Origin: Hepsetus odoe
Lineage: Eukaryota > Chordata > Actinopteri > Characiformes > Hepsetidae
Direction of reading: 5' to 3'
DNA: 64,000 nt
Assembly (NCBI GenBank): GCA_017165825.1
Contig: CM029377.1
Location: 27,176,233-27,240,232, forward strand
The notes under the pieces are model-generated. The model had not been told where the DNA came from and ran no database searches. It was given only the letters and a program-made list of their open reading frames with translations. Positions 35,001 through 46,556 of this stretch are shown piece after piece. The position numbers and the translations under genes are program-made. Position 1 is the stretch's first letter, and each line of letters starts with the position of its first letter.

Positions 35001-35556
35001 GCAAACTAAAAAAAACAAAACTGATTTTCAAACAAAGAACTAATAATTATTTTTAAAAATTAGCAAAATAAAGAAATACTTCAATACATATTAAACAAAC
35101 AACCATTTGAGAAAATGCACTTCGGACTATAATTTAAGACAATAAGTTAATTAAAGCAATGATTAACCTTCCTCAAAAAGCAAAACCGTGAAAACCTACT
35201 GTTGGGATGCTGAAAGTAGAGATGAGAGTGAAGCTGGTTATTACTTGTTTTTAACTTGTTTATTTTAATTAAGAAATTGTGTTAATTCACATTTTGAATT
35301 TGAAAATCCTGTATTTGCTGTTTATATTATATGCAATTAGTAGAACATATGCCAAATACCTTCTGTTTATTTGATTTGTTTTTAGCACTAAGTTAGGTCT
35401 TTATGGAGGAAAAACATCAAATACTTCGGAAGAACAAGTCAGGTTTGAGACAAGAAGGATAAGTGGTCATCCAAAATCAGAAGAAATGATCAAGATCTCA
35501 GTGAGGACTCACAGTCCAGAATGTCTGTGGTGATGGAGGCTAACTCTGTATGTATA

Positions 35557-36109
35557 CAGAACTGTGCAAAAGTTTTAGGCAGGTGTGAAAAAATGTTGTA
35601 AATAAAGAACGCTTTCAGAAATATCAATAATGATTGTTTATTTTTATCAATTTACAAAATGCAAAGTGAGCGAACAAAAGAAAAATCTAAATCAAATCAA
35701 TATTTGGTGTTTCTACCTTTTTCCTTCAAACCAGCATCAGTTCTTCTAGGTACACCTGCACAAAGTCAGGGATTCTGTAGGATTATAGTCGGTGTCTGAT
35801 CAACCAGTTTTACCAAACAGGTGCTGATGATCATCAATGTCACACGGAGGAGAAACACAGTCATGTTTGGAACAACCTACCAGCTGAGTTCCTTCAGAAA
35901 CTGTGTGCAGGTGTACCTAGAAGAAGTGATGCTGTTTTGAAGGCAAAGGGTGGTCACAGCAGATATTGATTTGATTTAGATTCTCTTTTGTTCATTCACT
36001 GCATTTTGTTGATTGATGAAAATAAATGATTAACACTTCCATTTTTTAAAAGCTTATTCTTTGTTTACAGCATTTTTGCACACCTGCCTAAAACTTTTGC
36101 ACAGTTCTG
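35557..36109. mobile_element. Complete MITE, family M
   Basis: 553 bp bounded by TA (35555-35556 and 36110-36111). The terminal inverted repeats CAGAACTGTGCAAAAGTTTT and its complement extend far inward, so the whole element is nearly palindromic around about 35830. It has no coding capacity. The TA duplication and CAGAACTG-type termini fit mobilisation by a Tc1/mariner transposase. Confidence 0.85.
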
Positions 36110-36317
36110 TAGATTATTGTTTTTCTTTTTCTTTTTTCATATTTTTACTTTATACTGTTACAATTTAATAGATTCCCTTTAAAAATCAATCAGAACTAGC
36201 CTTAAATTCTGTATACATCTGAGACATTTTTTTGCATTTTTATTTTATACTAATGTTATGAATGAAATACATTTTTAAATAAAAAAATTATTGTGTGTTT
36301 GTATGTTTGTATCTATG

Positions 36318-36513
36318 TGTCAGAGCAGACTGACTGAGCATACCTGGGCTCATCAGGGCACAGGTGTGCTTCATTGGGGGCTGGCTTTATAAGCCCCGGA
36401 GTGTCAGAGCAGTGCGTCAGACATTAACACCAGTGAACTCCGTTGCAGCATTGGTGTTTTAGTTCTTTCTCATGTTCAGTTCTGTTAATAAAGTCCAGTC
36501 ACAGATGCCTGGT
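36318..36513 (+). mobile_element. LTR family 1, left part, interrupted by an L2 LINE
   Basis: Begins TGTCAGAGCAGACTGACTGA and holds GCACAGGTGTGCTTCATTGG and an AATAAA near 36489. It stops at GATGCCTGGTTC where the L2 tail begins. The missing end seems to be at 41107-41150. Confidence 0.6.
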
Positions 36514-39500
36514 TCAATTCAATTCAATTCAATTCAATTTATTCTTGTATAGCACCTTTTACAACAAAGTTGCCCCAAGGCACTTTACATTGATGGTCGA
36601 TGATGGAACAGGTTACAGTAATAGATGTTTAAGATGTTTAAGCCGGACGACTACGGAGGAGAGGAACCAAAAACTCCACTATGTGGAGAAAAAAACCTCT
36701 GAGGGTCCAGGGTCAACCGGCTACCCAACCCCCTTGGGTCTACTAACAGTACAGAGTTAGTTTGGGTTTAAACTCCAGGATCAGTGAGGAGTCCCAAGTT
36801 TCTTCCAGGTACCGGTGAGCCGCCAGGGTCCCTTGGCGCATCAGATGCATCACACAAACCAGATGGTAGCTCGGCACTGGACTCAGGTGATGACCACAGT
36901 GGGCCCCCCGGACATGTGGGGAGAGAAATGGAATGAGGGGGTCAGTAATGAGCAGGATCCAGTAGTGACAGACACAGAAATGAAACAGTGCGATGGCATG
37001 TACAGCAGCACCAGCGACATTACTAGTGGTGCACTATGGTGATTGGTGCGGGTAAGATAAACTAAAGAAGTAAGTCTTCAGCCGTGATTTAAAGCCTGAG
37101 ACTGAATCGGCATCCCGTACAGAAGCAGGCAAGCTGTTCCACAATCTAGGGGCCTGTAACTGAAGGCTCGTGCTCCTATACATTTATTTATGGAGGGACA
37201 ATTAGGAGATCTTTATTCTGGGATCTAAGTGGGCGATTAGGTGTAAAGGCATTAAGCAGTTCGGTTAGGTATATTGGGGCAAGACCTTTAAGTGCCTTGT
37301 AGGTTAAGAGGAGAACCTTGAAGTCAGCCCTGTACCTAACAGGAAGCCAGTGAAGCGAGGAGAGTATGGGAGTTATGTGGTCGTACTTCCTGCTCCTGCT
37401 AACAATCCTAGAGGCTGTGTTCTGAATGTGCTGTAGGGTGCTTAATGTGCTCTGAGAGCTTCCAGAAAGTAGGGCATTACAGTAATCTAATCTACTGTAT
37501 ACAAATGCATGTACTGCTTTCGCCGTGTCTTCCATTGACAGAAAGCGCCGTAGTTTGGCAATGTTCCGAAGGTGCAGGAAGCATGTCTTCGCAACTGCAT
37601 TAACATGGGGATTAAATGAAAGATTTGAATCGAAAATAACACCAAGGTTACGTGCCAGAGTACTAACTGAAAACTTCAACCCTGCATCCCAGATATGCGA
37701 AATGAAGTTGGCCCTGTCTACATCGCTACTACAAAACAAGAGCAGCTCAGTTTTTTCGGGGTTTAGTGAGAGGAAGTTGTTATTCATCCAATCCCTAATA
37801 TCACTGAGGAGCTAATTAAGGTGCCGGTTGATGCTTTATCACATGATTTAACAGGTAGGTATAGCTGAGTGTCATCAGCGTAGGAGTTGTAACTAACATT
37901 ATGCTTCCGTATAATAGTGCTTAGTGGGAGCATGTAGAGGGAGAAGAGCACTGGGCCTAACACCGACCCTTGTGGGACTCCATAGTTAACTAGTGACAGG
38001 TGAGGGGGGGCCATAATCATCCATTTGGATGAAGTAGTAACGGTTTGTAAGATAGGAGTTGAACCATTTAAGGGCTGTTCCGCTAATGCCGACAGTGGAG
38101 TGAAGCCTATTTACTAAAATGCAGTGATCTACTGTGTCGAACGCAGCACTAAGATCTAACAGAACAAGAACAGTAATGTTTCCTGCATCACTCGAGACCA
38201 TTATATCATTCACCACTCTAGTTAGAGCAGTTTCTGTGCTATGGCCAAGCCGGAAGCCTGATTGGAGTTTATCTAAGAGGTTATGCGTGTCTAGATATGA
38301 CTGCAGTCTCGCAACTAGTTTTTCTAGAATCTTAGAGAGAAACGGGACATTAGAGATGGTCTATAATTACTTGGTGAGTGAGGGTCCAAGTTAGGTTTTT
38401 TAAGCTGTGGTCTAACCACTGCTGTTTTAAACTGATTGGGGACTACACCTGAGGTCAAGGATTCATGATATCAAGTATAGGTGTTGATAGTACTCCTAAG
38501 GATTCCTTCAGGAGCTTGGTTGGAATGGGATCTAACCGACAGGTCGTGGACTTTGCCTTGGCTATAACAGAAATTAGCTCAGAGTTATCGATGAGATTAA
38601 AATCACTAAAATATTGTGAGCACTGTTCTGGTAGTGGATTAATTTGAGGGCTAATAGGGCACATTTGGAGCTTAATGTTGTTAATTTTATCATTAAAAAA
38701 CTGAAGAACCCTCTCGTTAGTAATACTACATGCTGGCCTTTTATCAGTTTTGTCTGTTAGCTGAGCGAGTGTCTGAAATAAATAGCGGGTTATGCTTGTT
38801 GTTTTCAATAAGTTTTGAATAGTACTCAGTGCGAGCACTATATAGAGCTTTCTTATATTGTTTTAGTTTAGCGAACCATAGAGCCTGAGAGACTTGGAGA
38901 CCTGTTGTCTTCCATCTACGTTCTAGCTTACGGCACTCCCGCTTAGCAGCCCGTGTGTCATCACTGAACCAGGGAGAGTGCCTCATAGTTCTGACCTTCT
39001 TTATCTTAATTGGGGCGACCTGATCAAGGATCTGCCCAACTACTGTATTGTACATGTCGGTGATGTCATTAACAGTTTTGTTACCGGTGAAATCTATCTC
39101 TGTTACGGCCTCCATAAACTGAACACATTTAGCCCTGTTTAGGTGTTGTGTTGTACTAGTCCTTTCACTGAGGTACGGTGGAGACATATTAATCTCAAAC
39201 GTGATTAAAGAATGGTCGGAACAAAGTTTATTTAAGGAGTGGACCAGTACAGTATCAATGTCAAGTCCATACGAGATAATTAGATCTAGCGTGTGTCCTT
39301 GTACATGGGTAGGTCCTGAAACATGCTGGGTGCAACCGACAGAACCGAGGAGCGTTAGGAAGCTTTTGGCACCTGCATCCGTCTCTGTATCAACATGTAT
39401 GTTAAAGTCGCCCAACATCACGAATCTAGTAAACCTAACAACCAATCAGAGAGCAGATTGCCAAATTCATTGATAAAGGCAGCATATGGTCCTGGAGGTC

Positions 39501-41106
39501 TATAAACTAATAGGATATGGAGCGCTAAATCAGACCTAATGCTTAGCAGCATCACTTCGAATGTGTGGAAGCTCTCAGTAGTTTTTGAATCAACCTTAAA
39601 TGATTCATCAAAAATTGCAGCCAGGCCTCCACCACGTCCTACTGAGCGTGATTTATGCAGGTACGAGAACCCATCAGGGGAGGCTTCCACTAAGGGGATG
39701 GTGTCAGTGGGTCTAAGCCACGTTTCAGTCAGTAGACAGATATCTGACTTTGTGTCGAGTACCATCTCATTAATAAGCACTGCTTTGTTTCCTAAGGAGC
39801 GAACATTTAGCAGTGAACATTTGATTTTAGTCGGACGCTGTGTTTTATTTGTTTTTATGATGGGTACTGGGAGCAGGTTACCAGCGCAGGAGCCCCTAGA
39901 TTGGCATCTATGCTGCTTCCTTATCGTACTAAGAATAGATATTCTCTGGTAGTGAGGAGAGGAGTCTGGTTCTAAGCTAATGTGTGACATAGGGGATGCC
40001 GTGTTATAAGGAACCTGGGTTTCTGCCAGGAGTGTACTGGTAGTGGGATAATAGCCAGCGTGTGATTTAAGATCACAGGACTGCGACCTGGGTGGTGCTC
40101 TAGAGAGTCACTGTGGCAATTTTGCTGCCATATTTTGGGAAAGCATGTATGATCCTCTCCAGTTAGGATGAAGACCGTCCCTTTTATAAAGGCCAGGCCG
40201 TTCCCAAAAGAGGTCCCTATTATTTATGAAGGCTATGCTTTTAGATGCACACCAAGTCTCTAGCCAGCGGTTGAAAGAGAGCAGCCTACTGTAGGTTACA
40301 TCTCCTCTAAAGAGAATTGGCAAGGGACCAGACACGATTAAGTTCTGACATTTAGTTTCAGCTTTTGAACACATGGAGATGAAGTTCCTCTTTAATACCT
40401 CGGATTGTTGGGACTTTATATCGTTAGTTCCAGCGTGAACAACCAAGGTCGGAACTTCATTGCTGGAGTAAGAGTCCAATCGTGCCTCGATGTCAGAGAC
40501 TCTGGCCCAGGGGAGGCATTTCACAGAAACCGCTGGTTTAGGACGGCTAGTAACGCTAACCTTCCTTACAATCGAGTCGCCAATTATGAGCACCTTCTCC
40601 GCTCCAGCAGGCGCGCTGCCGAGAGCAGAGTACCTGTTCGTCAGCCGGATTGAAGACTGGTGTGCAGGAGGTCCATTCTTTGAGCTCCTGGACCCCCGTT
40701 TGGTGGTCACCCAGTGTTCCCTTGGACATGCCGCTGGTGCTGGCTCCGAACCGGCTACGGCTGGGCCAGGAGGGTCTACAGCCGAGTCTAACTGGGCCCG
40801 GAGGGTCTACAGCCGAGTCTAACTCGGCCAGCGGCTCCGACTGAGCCGGAACTACGCGTCCCTCAGTCTGACTACACTGAGATAAAGTACTAATGTCCCT
40901 CCAGAACACAAATCCTGTCCTCCAACTGCGCTACAGTTACACATTTCCTACAGGTATAAGAGTCTACATAGTTGGACGGACAGTCTACGCTGTACATGCC
41001 GCACGACAAACACAGCACAAAAGAGGATGTCATGGTAACACTTACGTTAAATGTGGAAGTTTTTTTTATCAAGAAAGCGTTGTGTCCGAGGCCGCGTAGT
41101 TTGCTG
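36514..41106 (-). mobile_element. L2-type LINE, near full length but broken
   Basis: Minus-strand element. ORF1 (40710-40108, 200 aa) is an SGNH/GDSL esterase with all blocks visible: IGDSIVR, HAGTND and DGLHPN. ORF2 starts near 39990 with an endonuclease (LNVRSLGNKA, TETWLRP, LVYRPPG, MLGDFNIHVD, CSDHSLI). It continues into RT (VLVLLDLSAAFDTVDHCILV, GVPQGSVLGPVLFSLYM, NSYADDTQLYLPV) and the C-terminal part to 37188 (LGVIFDSNLSFNPHV, SRLDYCNALL). ORF2 is broken by frameshifts near 39430, 38800, 38450-38220 and 37790. The 3' UTR (37187-36514) ends in GCACCTTTTACAACA-type sequence and a GAATT pentamer repeat (minus strand TTGAATTGAATTG), the classic L2 tail. The catalytic YADD is intact, but the protein is not. 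Confidence 0.88.
40108..40710 (-). CDS. L2 LINE ORF1 with SGNH esterase domain
   Basis: A 200-aa open frame. Block I (IGDSIVR, nucleophile Ser) lies at about residues 42-48, HAGTND at about 91-96 and DGLHPN (catalytic Asp and His) near residue 178. Esterase ORF1 proteins occur in the L2/CR1 group of LINEs; they are thought to act in the RNP, and their substrate is unknown. The ORF may begin further upstream, since another frame is open to 40909. It is the only unbroken protein left in this copy. Confidence 0.8.
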   Translation of the reverse strand: MTTKRGSRSSKNGPPAHQSSIRLTNRYSALGSAPAGAEKVLIIGDSIVRKVSVTSRPKPAVSVKCLPWARVSDIEARLDSYSSNEVPTLVVHAGTNDIKSQQSEVLKRNFISMCSKAETKCQNLIVSGPLPILFRGDVTYSRLLSFNRWLETWCASKSIAFINNRDLFWERPGLYKRDGLHPNWRGSYMLSQNMAAKLPQ

Positions 41107-41150
41107 CTTGTTCAGCGTTTATGTCCGACCCACACCACCCCAGCGTTACA
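41107..41150 (+). mobile_element. LTR family 1, right end
   Basis: Reads TTCAGCGTTTATGTCCGACC and ends CAGCGTTACA, like the 3' end of the LTR at 1682. It probably completes the LTR split by the L2 element. The outer flanks CTATG (36313-36317) and ATATG (41151-41155) agree in four of five bases. Confidence 0.45.
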
Positions 41151-41461
41151 ATATGCATATAAAATTTCAAATTTCAGTTGGATAATTAGCAGCTTTGTAG
41201 ATCTGTTATAGTTGTTAGTTGTAATAATAATTAAATAAAACATGAAAAACATTTAGAATATTTACTATATTTTCTTTATTACATCACACAATGGTTTAGG
41301 CACTAAATTTATTTCATAAGGATTCTTTAAAGATTTTTTATCTACTTATTTTACAAAAAGTTGTGTCAGGAAATTTTAAAACAGAACTTTCCCCCAATGA
41401 CTCTACACCATTAGCTGATGTTTAAAGTGCAGGGGGTACAAAACCCATCTTAATGACCGAT

Positions 41462-41654
41462 TGTCACGGTTGGGCTTCTTGTTTGGTACAGTAGAGGGCA
41501 CTCTGTTCTGACTGAGCACATCCAATAGGCAAAGCCTGAAGTTAAGGGTGGTTCAGGACCAGTTTCAGTTTGTGTCTGGTTTTGGTGCCTTTTTTGAATA
41601 AAAGTGGATCACTGGCTCTGTGCAGATGTCTTTCCCACACCCGCCACTGTGACA
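41462..41654 (+). mobile_element. Short LTR related to family 1
   Basis: 193 bp from TGTCACGG to CACTGTGACA, sharing GGCACTCTGTTCTGACTGAGC with family 1 and an AATAAAAG near 41598. No target duplication is visible. Confidence 0.6.
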
Positions 41655-42059
41655 CTGCAAGAAAAAAAAAAGTATAAATATTAGTTGCAAATGTTTAAAT
41701 GTAAATGTATTTGTTTAGCTATTTTAAATTGATATTGCAACAAAGTGGTTAAACATATGTCCAGCTCAACAGTGGAAAGGAAAAAACTCTCATAACCCCA
41801 GTTAATCTCTTTTTTACCTTCTTGAAGCATAAAGAAAAAACAGAGAGGATTCAAATCATGAAATAATCCTGATGTGCAGGACAAAGGCTGATGAATGAAG
41901 CCGTTTGCACAAATGTAATGTAAATCAGTCCAAATTCTGTGTGTAACACTTTAAAACAGTTTCTAGGTATGTATTATAAAAAATAAATAAATAATGACTT
42001 CTACTTCTGTCCTTCATGCCAATGCATTTGAGAAAAGACTGCACATATGGGAGTGACCT

Positions 42060-42490
42060 GGATGGACATGTTTAGAAATATATAGGAGTATATTGGAGGG
42101 AAAACTCAGGTTGGAAAGATTGGAGACAAAGTCAGAGAAGTGAGACTGCGATCATTTGGACATGTACAGAGGAGAGACCAGGATTTCCGGCCGGGCACGA
42201 CAGATGGTGCTCTTTTCTGACTGAGCACACCTGAGCTTGTTCAGACACAGGTGTGCTTCATTGGGGCTGCTATTTAAGCCCCAGTGAGTCAGAACAGAGC
42301 GCGGTTCATTAACAAGGCTATGCCTTATGGTTAACGGTGGCACGTTTGGTTATGTTATGTTTTGAGTTTAATAAAGTTTTGTTTTGGACTACTGGCTCTG
42401 CGTTGGCATCCTTCACACTCCCCGCTACCGTTACAGGCTGCCAGGCAAGAGGAGAAGAGGAAGACCGAAGAGGTTTATTTGAATTTCATT
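42060..42490 (+). mobile_element. RTE-like LINE 3' fragment split by an LTR
   Basis: 42060-42182 matches the LINE C-terminal region (GGTTGGAAAGATTGGAGACA, compare 55465-55535). 42436-42490 resumes at GCTGCCAGGCAAGAGGAGAA (compare 55571). Between them lies LTR family 1 (42188-42435). Confidence 0.75.
42188..42435 (+). mobile_element. LTR family 1, nested in a LINE
   Basis: Matches 1432-1682 closely (GCACGACAGATGGTGCTCTT through CCGTTACA). The first about 25 bp of the LTR are missing, and about 40 bp of LINE were lost at the junction. Confidence 0.75.
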
Positions 42491-42494
42491 TTAA

Positions 42495-43455
42495 TTTAAA
42501 TGTTTTGGTTTAATGCATCTTTATTTTTTACTGGTAAGCTGTCAATTTGTTAGAAACGCTTCTCACAGATACACTGTTTATTTTCACAGAATAACTGTCC
42601 TTCCAGCCTTTTCTACTCCCCAAAAGCTCAGCATAATCTTCATGGTTCTTCTCATCATTTGGTACATGCTTCTGCCATTGTGTCTGTTTGTGAGAAATGT
42701 TGGCTATTGTGGTGAAAGTAAATTGCCAAATTGTTAAAACTAAACTGAACCTCTTGCAGTTGAGCAGCAGTGGGTAGTGTTTCGTCCTGCTCCACCAATG
42801 AGGTGCCAACCTGGGGATGAGCTGGACTCCTCTGATGAAACCAGAAACCTAAATGCCCTTTTGTCATGTGCAAGTGGCAGATCTGCCAGAAGAGGGACGA
42901 GGAACAATACAATACCGTTCTTTTTCTTTTTTCAGTGTCTGCTAATGAGGTGGGCAATAATACAGAAGCTTATGAACCACTGGGCTGTTAACCAGGCAGA
43001 ACTTGAATCGGACAATAATTCAATAATAACAGCTGTTTTAACAGCTGGTTTACATACAACTTTATTTGCCTCACATATGCCTTCAAATTTAGATATTAAA
43101 CATGCATTAAATATGAACCGGGTTGAGTGATAAAATAGATATTATTGATTCATGAAAAAAAAAACAGAAAGAGGTCAGGCTGTCCCAGAAGGAGCATTGC
43201 ATCCACAACTGAGCTGAGAATTATATTCTAGTCTGATTCTAAGCTGACAGAAGGATAGAGTAAACTGCAGAGCTCATGAAAAAGAAGAGCCAACACTGCA
43301 GATATTGACTCTTTGCAGAAATGTAATGTCCATAGAATCCTTTGAAACTTTCTTAGAAATTCTTAGAATTCTTTTTCAGTTACTATAGAAACATCTGATA
43401 AAAGGATATAAAAACACTGAGGTAGCAAACTTTGTAAAACCAATATTGTTTATAT
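42495..43455. other. No gene seen
   Basis: Short open frames at 42513-42737 and 42777-43130 have no recognisable domain. The second follows an intron-like boundary but lacks any partner. Unassigned. Confidence 0.35.
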
Positions 43456-43458
43456 ATA

Positions 43459-43758
43459 TAGTACTGAGCAAAATGCTTTAAACAAAGAATGCTTTCAGAA
43501 ATGGAAGTTTTAATCATTTATTTTCATCAATCAACAAAATGCAGTGAATGAACAAAAGAGAAATCTAAATCAAATCAATATTTGGTGTGACCACCCATTG
43601 CCTTCAAAACAGCATCAATTCTTCAACGTACACTTGCACACAGTTTTTGAAGGAACTCGGCTGGTCGGTTGTTCCAGACATGACTGTGTGTCAACCTACA
43701 TGTGACATTGATGATCATCAGCACCTGTTTGGTAAAATTGGTTGGACACAGAATATAA
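43459..43758 (+). mobile_element. MITE family M, left half (partner at 46305)
   Basis: Follows the consensus from the left arm to the centre, stopping at GAATATAAT. The first 30 bp carry an internal deletion. The continuation ACTATAATCCTACAAAATCC is found 2.5 kb away at 46305, after an inserted block. Confidence 0.7.
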
Positions 43759-43772
43759 TTCAATTCAATTCA

Positions 43773-44012
43773 TCCATCCATCCATTTTCTACCGCTTGTC
43801 CCAAACGGGGTCGCGGGGGAGTGCTGGCATCCAACCCAGTGCACACAGGGCGAGGACGGGGGACGCACCCTGGACAGGTCGCCAGCCCATCGCAGGGAGG
43901 AGCGGGACGGGGACGGCACCTTGCTCAAGGGTACCTCAGGGCAACCTATTGGGAAGGGGTTCGAACCCCCGATCCTCTGGCCAACACCCTAACCACTAGG
44001 CCACCGCTGCCC
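43773..44012 (-). mobile_element. SINE family B in an L2 tail
   Basis: Starts with ATCC repeats (tail complement) and ends CTAACCACTAGGCCACCGCT. It sits inside the AATTC repeat of the L2 fragment, with AATTC repeats on both sides. Confidence 0.8.
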
Positions 44013-44787
44013 CTCAATTCAATTCAATTCAATTTATTAATGTATAGCGCCTTTCACAACAGAGTTGCCCCAAGGCACTTTACACAGATGGTAGACAGGT
44101 TATAGAACTAAAAGTTAAAGCCAGACGACTATAGAGGAGAGGAACCAAAAAGTCCACTGTGTGGAGAAAAAAAACCTCTGAGGGTCCAAGGTCGACTGGC
44201 TACCCAACCCCCTTGGGTATAATAGCAGTACAAAGTTAACCCCAGGATCAGTACAGAGTCCTAAGCTGCTTCCCAGGCTCAGCAAGTCGAGCACGGCCCC
44301 AGGTACCGGTGAGCTGCCAGGATCCCTTGGTGCATCGGATGCACAGCACAAACCAGTTGGTAGTTTGGTGTTGGACTCATGTGCCAGCTGTTGTGTGGCT
44401 TGAGGAAAGAGAGGCTTCATCAGGTCAGTTTGTAAATAGATGATTATTAAATGGCCCAAATGTTCAGGGTTATTAAGTATAATAAGTATCTGATGACTAA
44501 ATAGTCAGTAACTATCTGATTGTGAATTTATTATTCTGTAAGTATCTGATTATCTGATTTTAAGTATCTATGACCACAGCTGGCCCTCCTGGACATGTGG
44601 GGAAAGAAATGGAATGGGGAGGGTTAGTAATGAACAGGATCCAGTAGTGACAGACACAGAAGGAAGCAATACAGTGCGATGGCATGTACAGCAGCACCAG
44701 CAACATTAGTAATGGTGCACTATGGTGATTGGTGCAGGTAAGCTAAACAAAAAAATAAGTCACCAATTCAGCTGTCAAACAGGACTT
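44013..44787 (-). mobile_element. L2-type LINE, 3' UTR fragment
   Basis: Matches 36520-37050 of the long L2 copy (TTGCCCCAAGGCACTTTACA; GGAGAGGAACCAAAAA; CAGTAGTGACAGACACAGAA). The 5' end is truncated; there is no coding part. Confidence 0.8.
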
Positions 44788-46300
44788 TATCCATCCATTC
44801 TCTTCCACTTATGTGAGGTCGGGTCGTGGGGTCAGAAGCTCCAGCAGGGATGCCAAGACTTCCTTCTCTCTGCCCACTTCTTCCAGCTCCTCCAGGCAGA
44901 TTCCAAGGCGTTCCCAGGCCAGCCGAGAGACATAGTCTCTCCAGCGTGTCCTGGGTCTTCCCCGGGGTCTCTTTCTGGTGGGACGTGCCCGGAACACCTC
45001 ACCAGGGAGGCGTCCAGGGGGCATCCTAATCAGATGCCCGGGCCATCTCATCTGACTCCTCTCGATGCGGAGGAGCAGCGGCTCTACTCTGAGCCCCTCC
45101 CGGATGGCTGAGCTTCTCACCCTATCTCTAAGGGAGAGTCCAGACACCCTGCGGAGGAAACTCATTTCGGCTCTTTGTATTCGCGATCTCGTTCTTTCGA
45201 TTGGTAAATTGAGAGCTTTTTCTTTTGGCTCAGCTCCTTCTTCACCATGACAGACCGATGCATCACTGCGGACGCTGCCCCGATCCGCCTGTCGATCTCC
45301 CGCTCCGTTTTACCCTCACTCGTGATCAAGATTCAGAGATACTTAAACTCCTCCACTTGGGGCAAGGTCTCACTCCCAATCCTGAGAAGGCACTCCACCC
45401 TTTTCCGACTGAGGACCATGGCCTCAGATTTGGAGGTGCTGATTCTCATCCCAGCTGCTTCACACTCGCAATGCCAACCAAGCTCTGACACCGGTTGTAC
45501 AGGGACCGGACAGCCCTTAACAGGGAATCCGATACCCCATACTCCCGGAGTAACCCCCACAGGACCCCCAGAGGGACACGGTCGAATGCCTTCTCCAAGT
45601 CCACAAAGCACATGTAAACTGGTTGGGCAAACTCCCATGCACCCTCCAGGACCCTGCTAAGGGTGTAGAGCTGGTCCACTGTTCCGCGACCTGGACAGAA
45701 ACCACACTGCTCCTCCTGAATCCGAGGTTTGACTATCCGATGGACCCTCCTTTCCAGGACCCCTGAATAGACTTTCCCCGGGAGACTGAGAAGTGTGATC
45801 CCTCTATAGTTGGAACACACCGTCCGGTCCCCTTTCTTAAAGAGGGGGACCACCACCCCGGTTTGCCAATCCAGAGGCACCGTCTCCGTTGTCCATGCGA
45901 TGTTGCAGAGACGTGTCAGCCATGACAGTCCTACATCATCCAGAGCCTTGAGGAACTCTGGGCGGATCTCATCCACTCCCGGAGCCCTGCCACCAAGGAG
46001 CTTTTTGACCACCTTGGCAACCTCGACCCCAGAGATGGAAGAGTCCATCGGACCCCACCTCCAGGGCTGGCTAAAGAGGGAGGCCCCGGTGACCCATGTC
46101 CGTGCGAGGGAAAATGTCTTCCAAAGATCTTTCTCCGTCATAAGAGGTCTGAACCACTCTTTGTCTCTTCCCTCACCTAGGACCTGTTTGCCTTTGTTGC
46201 CCCTACCAGGGGCATAAAGCCCTGGACAACATAGCTCCCAGGATCATTGGGACACACAAACCCCTCCACCACGATAAGGTGTCAGTTTGAGGAGAGGGAA
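44788..46300 (-). mobile_element. Non-LTR retrotransposon lacking its RT active site
   Basis: Minus strand. The N-terminal RT part (46141 to 45446) is open: VVPLFKKGDRTVCSNYRGIT, EEQCGFCPGRGTVDQLYTLS and CFVDLEKAFDRVPLGVLWG. The C-terminal part (45165-44809) reads MSFLRRVSGLSLRDRVR, RWPGHLIRMPPGRLPGEVFR and RPRGRPRTRWRDYVSRLAWE. Between them, a deletion joins YNRCQSLV to CECEAAGMRISTSKSEAMV, so the block containing the catalytic ADD is absent. The 3' end has an ATCC-type repeat. The clade is not assigned; this C-terminus is very common in fish genomes. Confidence 0.8.
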
Positions 46301-46304
46301 CAGG

Positions 46305-46552
46305 ACTATAATCCTACAAAATCCCTGACTTTGTGCAAGTGTACCCATAAGAATTAATACTGGTTTGATGGCAAAAGGTAGTAACACCAAATATTGACTT
46401 GATTTAGATTTTTCTTTTGTTCGCTCACTTTGCATTTTGTAAACTGATAAAAATAAACAATCATTATTATATTATATTATATATATTTCTGAAAGCATTC
46501 TTTGTTTACAGCATTTTTTCACACCTGCCTAAAACTTTTGCAAAGTACTGTA
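46305..46552 (+). mobile_element. MITE family M, right half
   Basis: Runs from ACTATAATCCTACAAAATCC through the right arm to GCCTAAAACTTTTGCAAAGT and ends at TA. It completes the half at 43459-43758. Confidence 0.7.
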
Positions 46553-46556
46553 TGTA

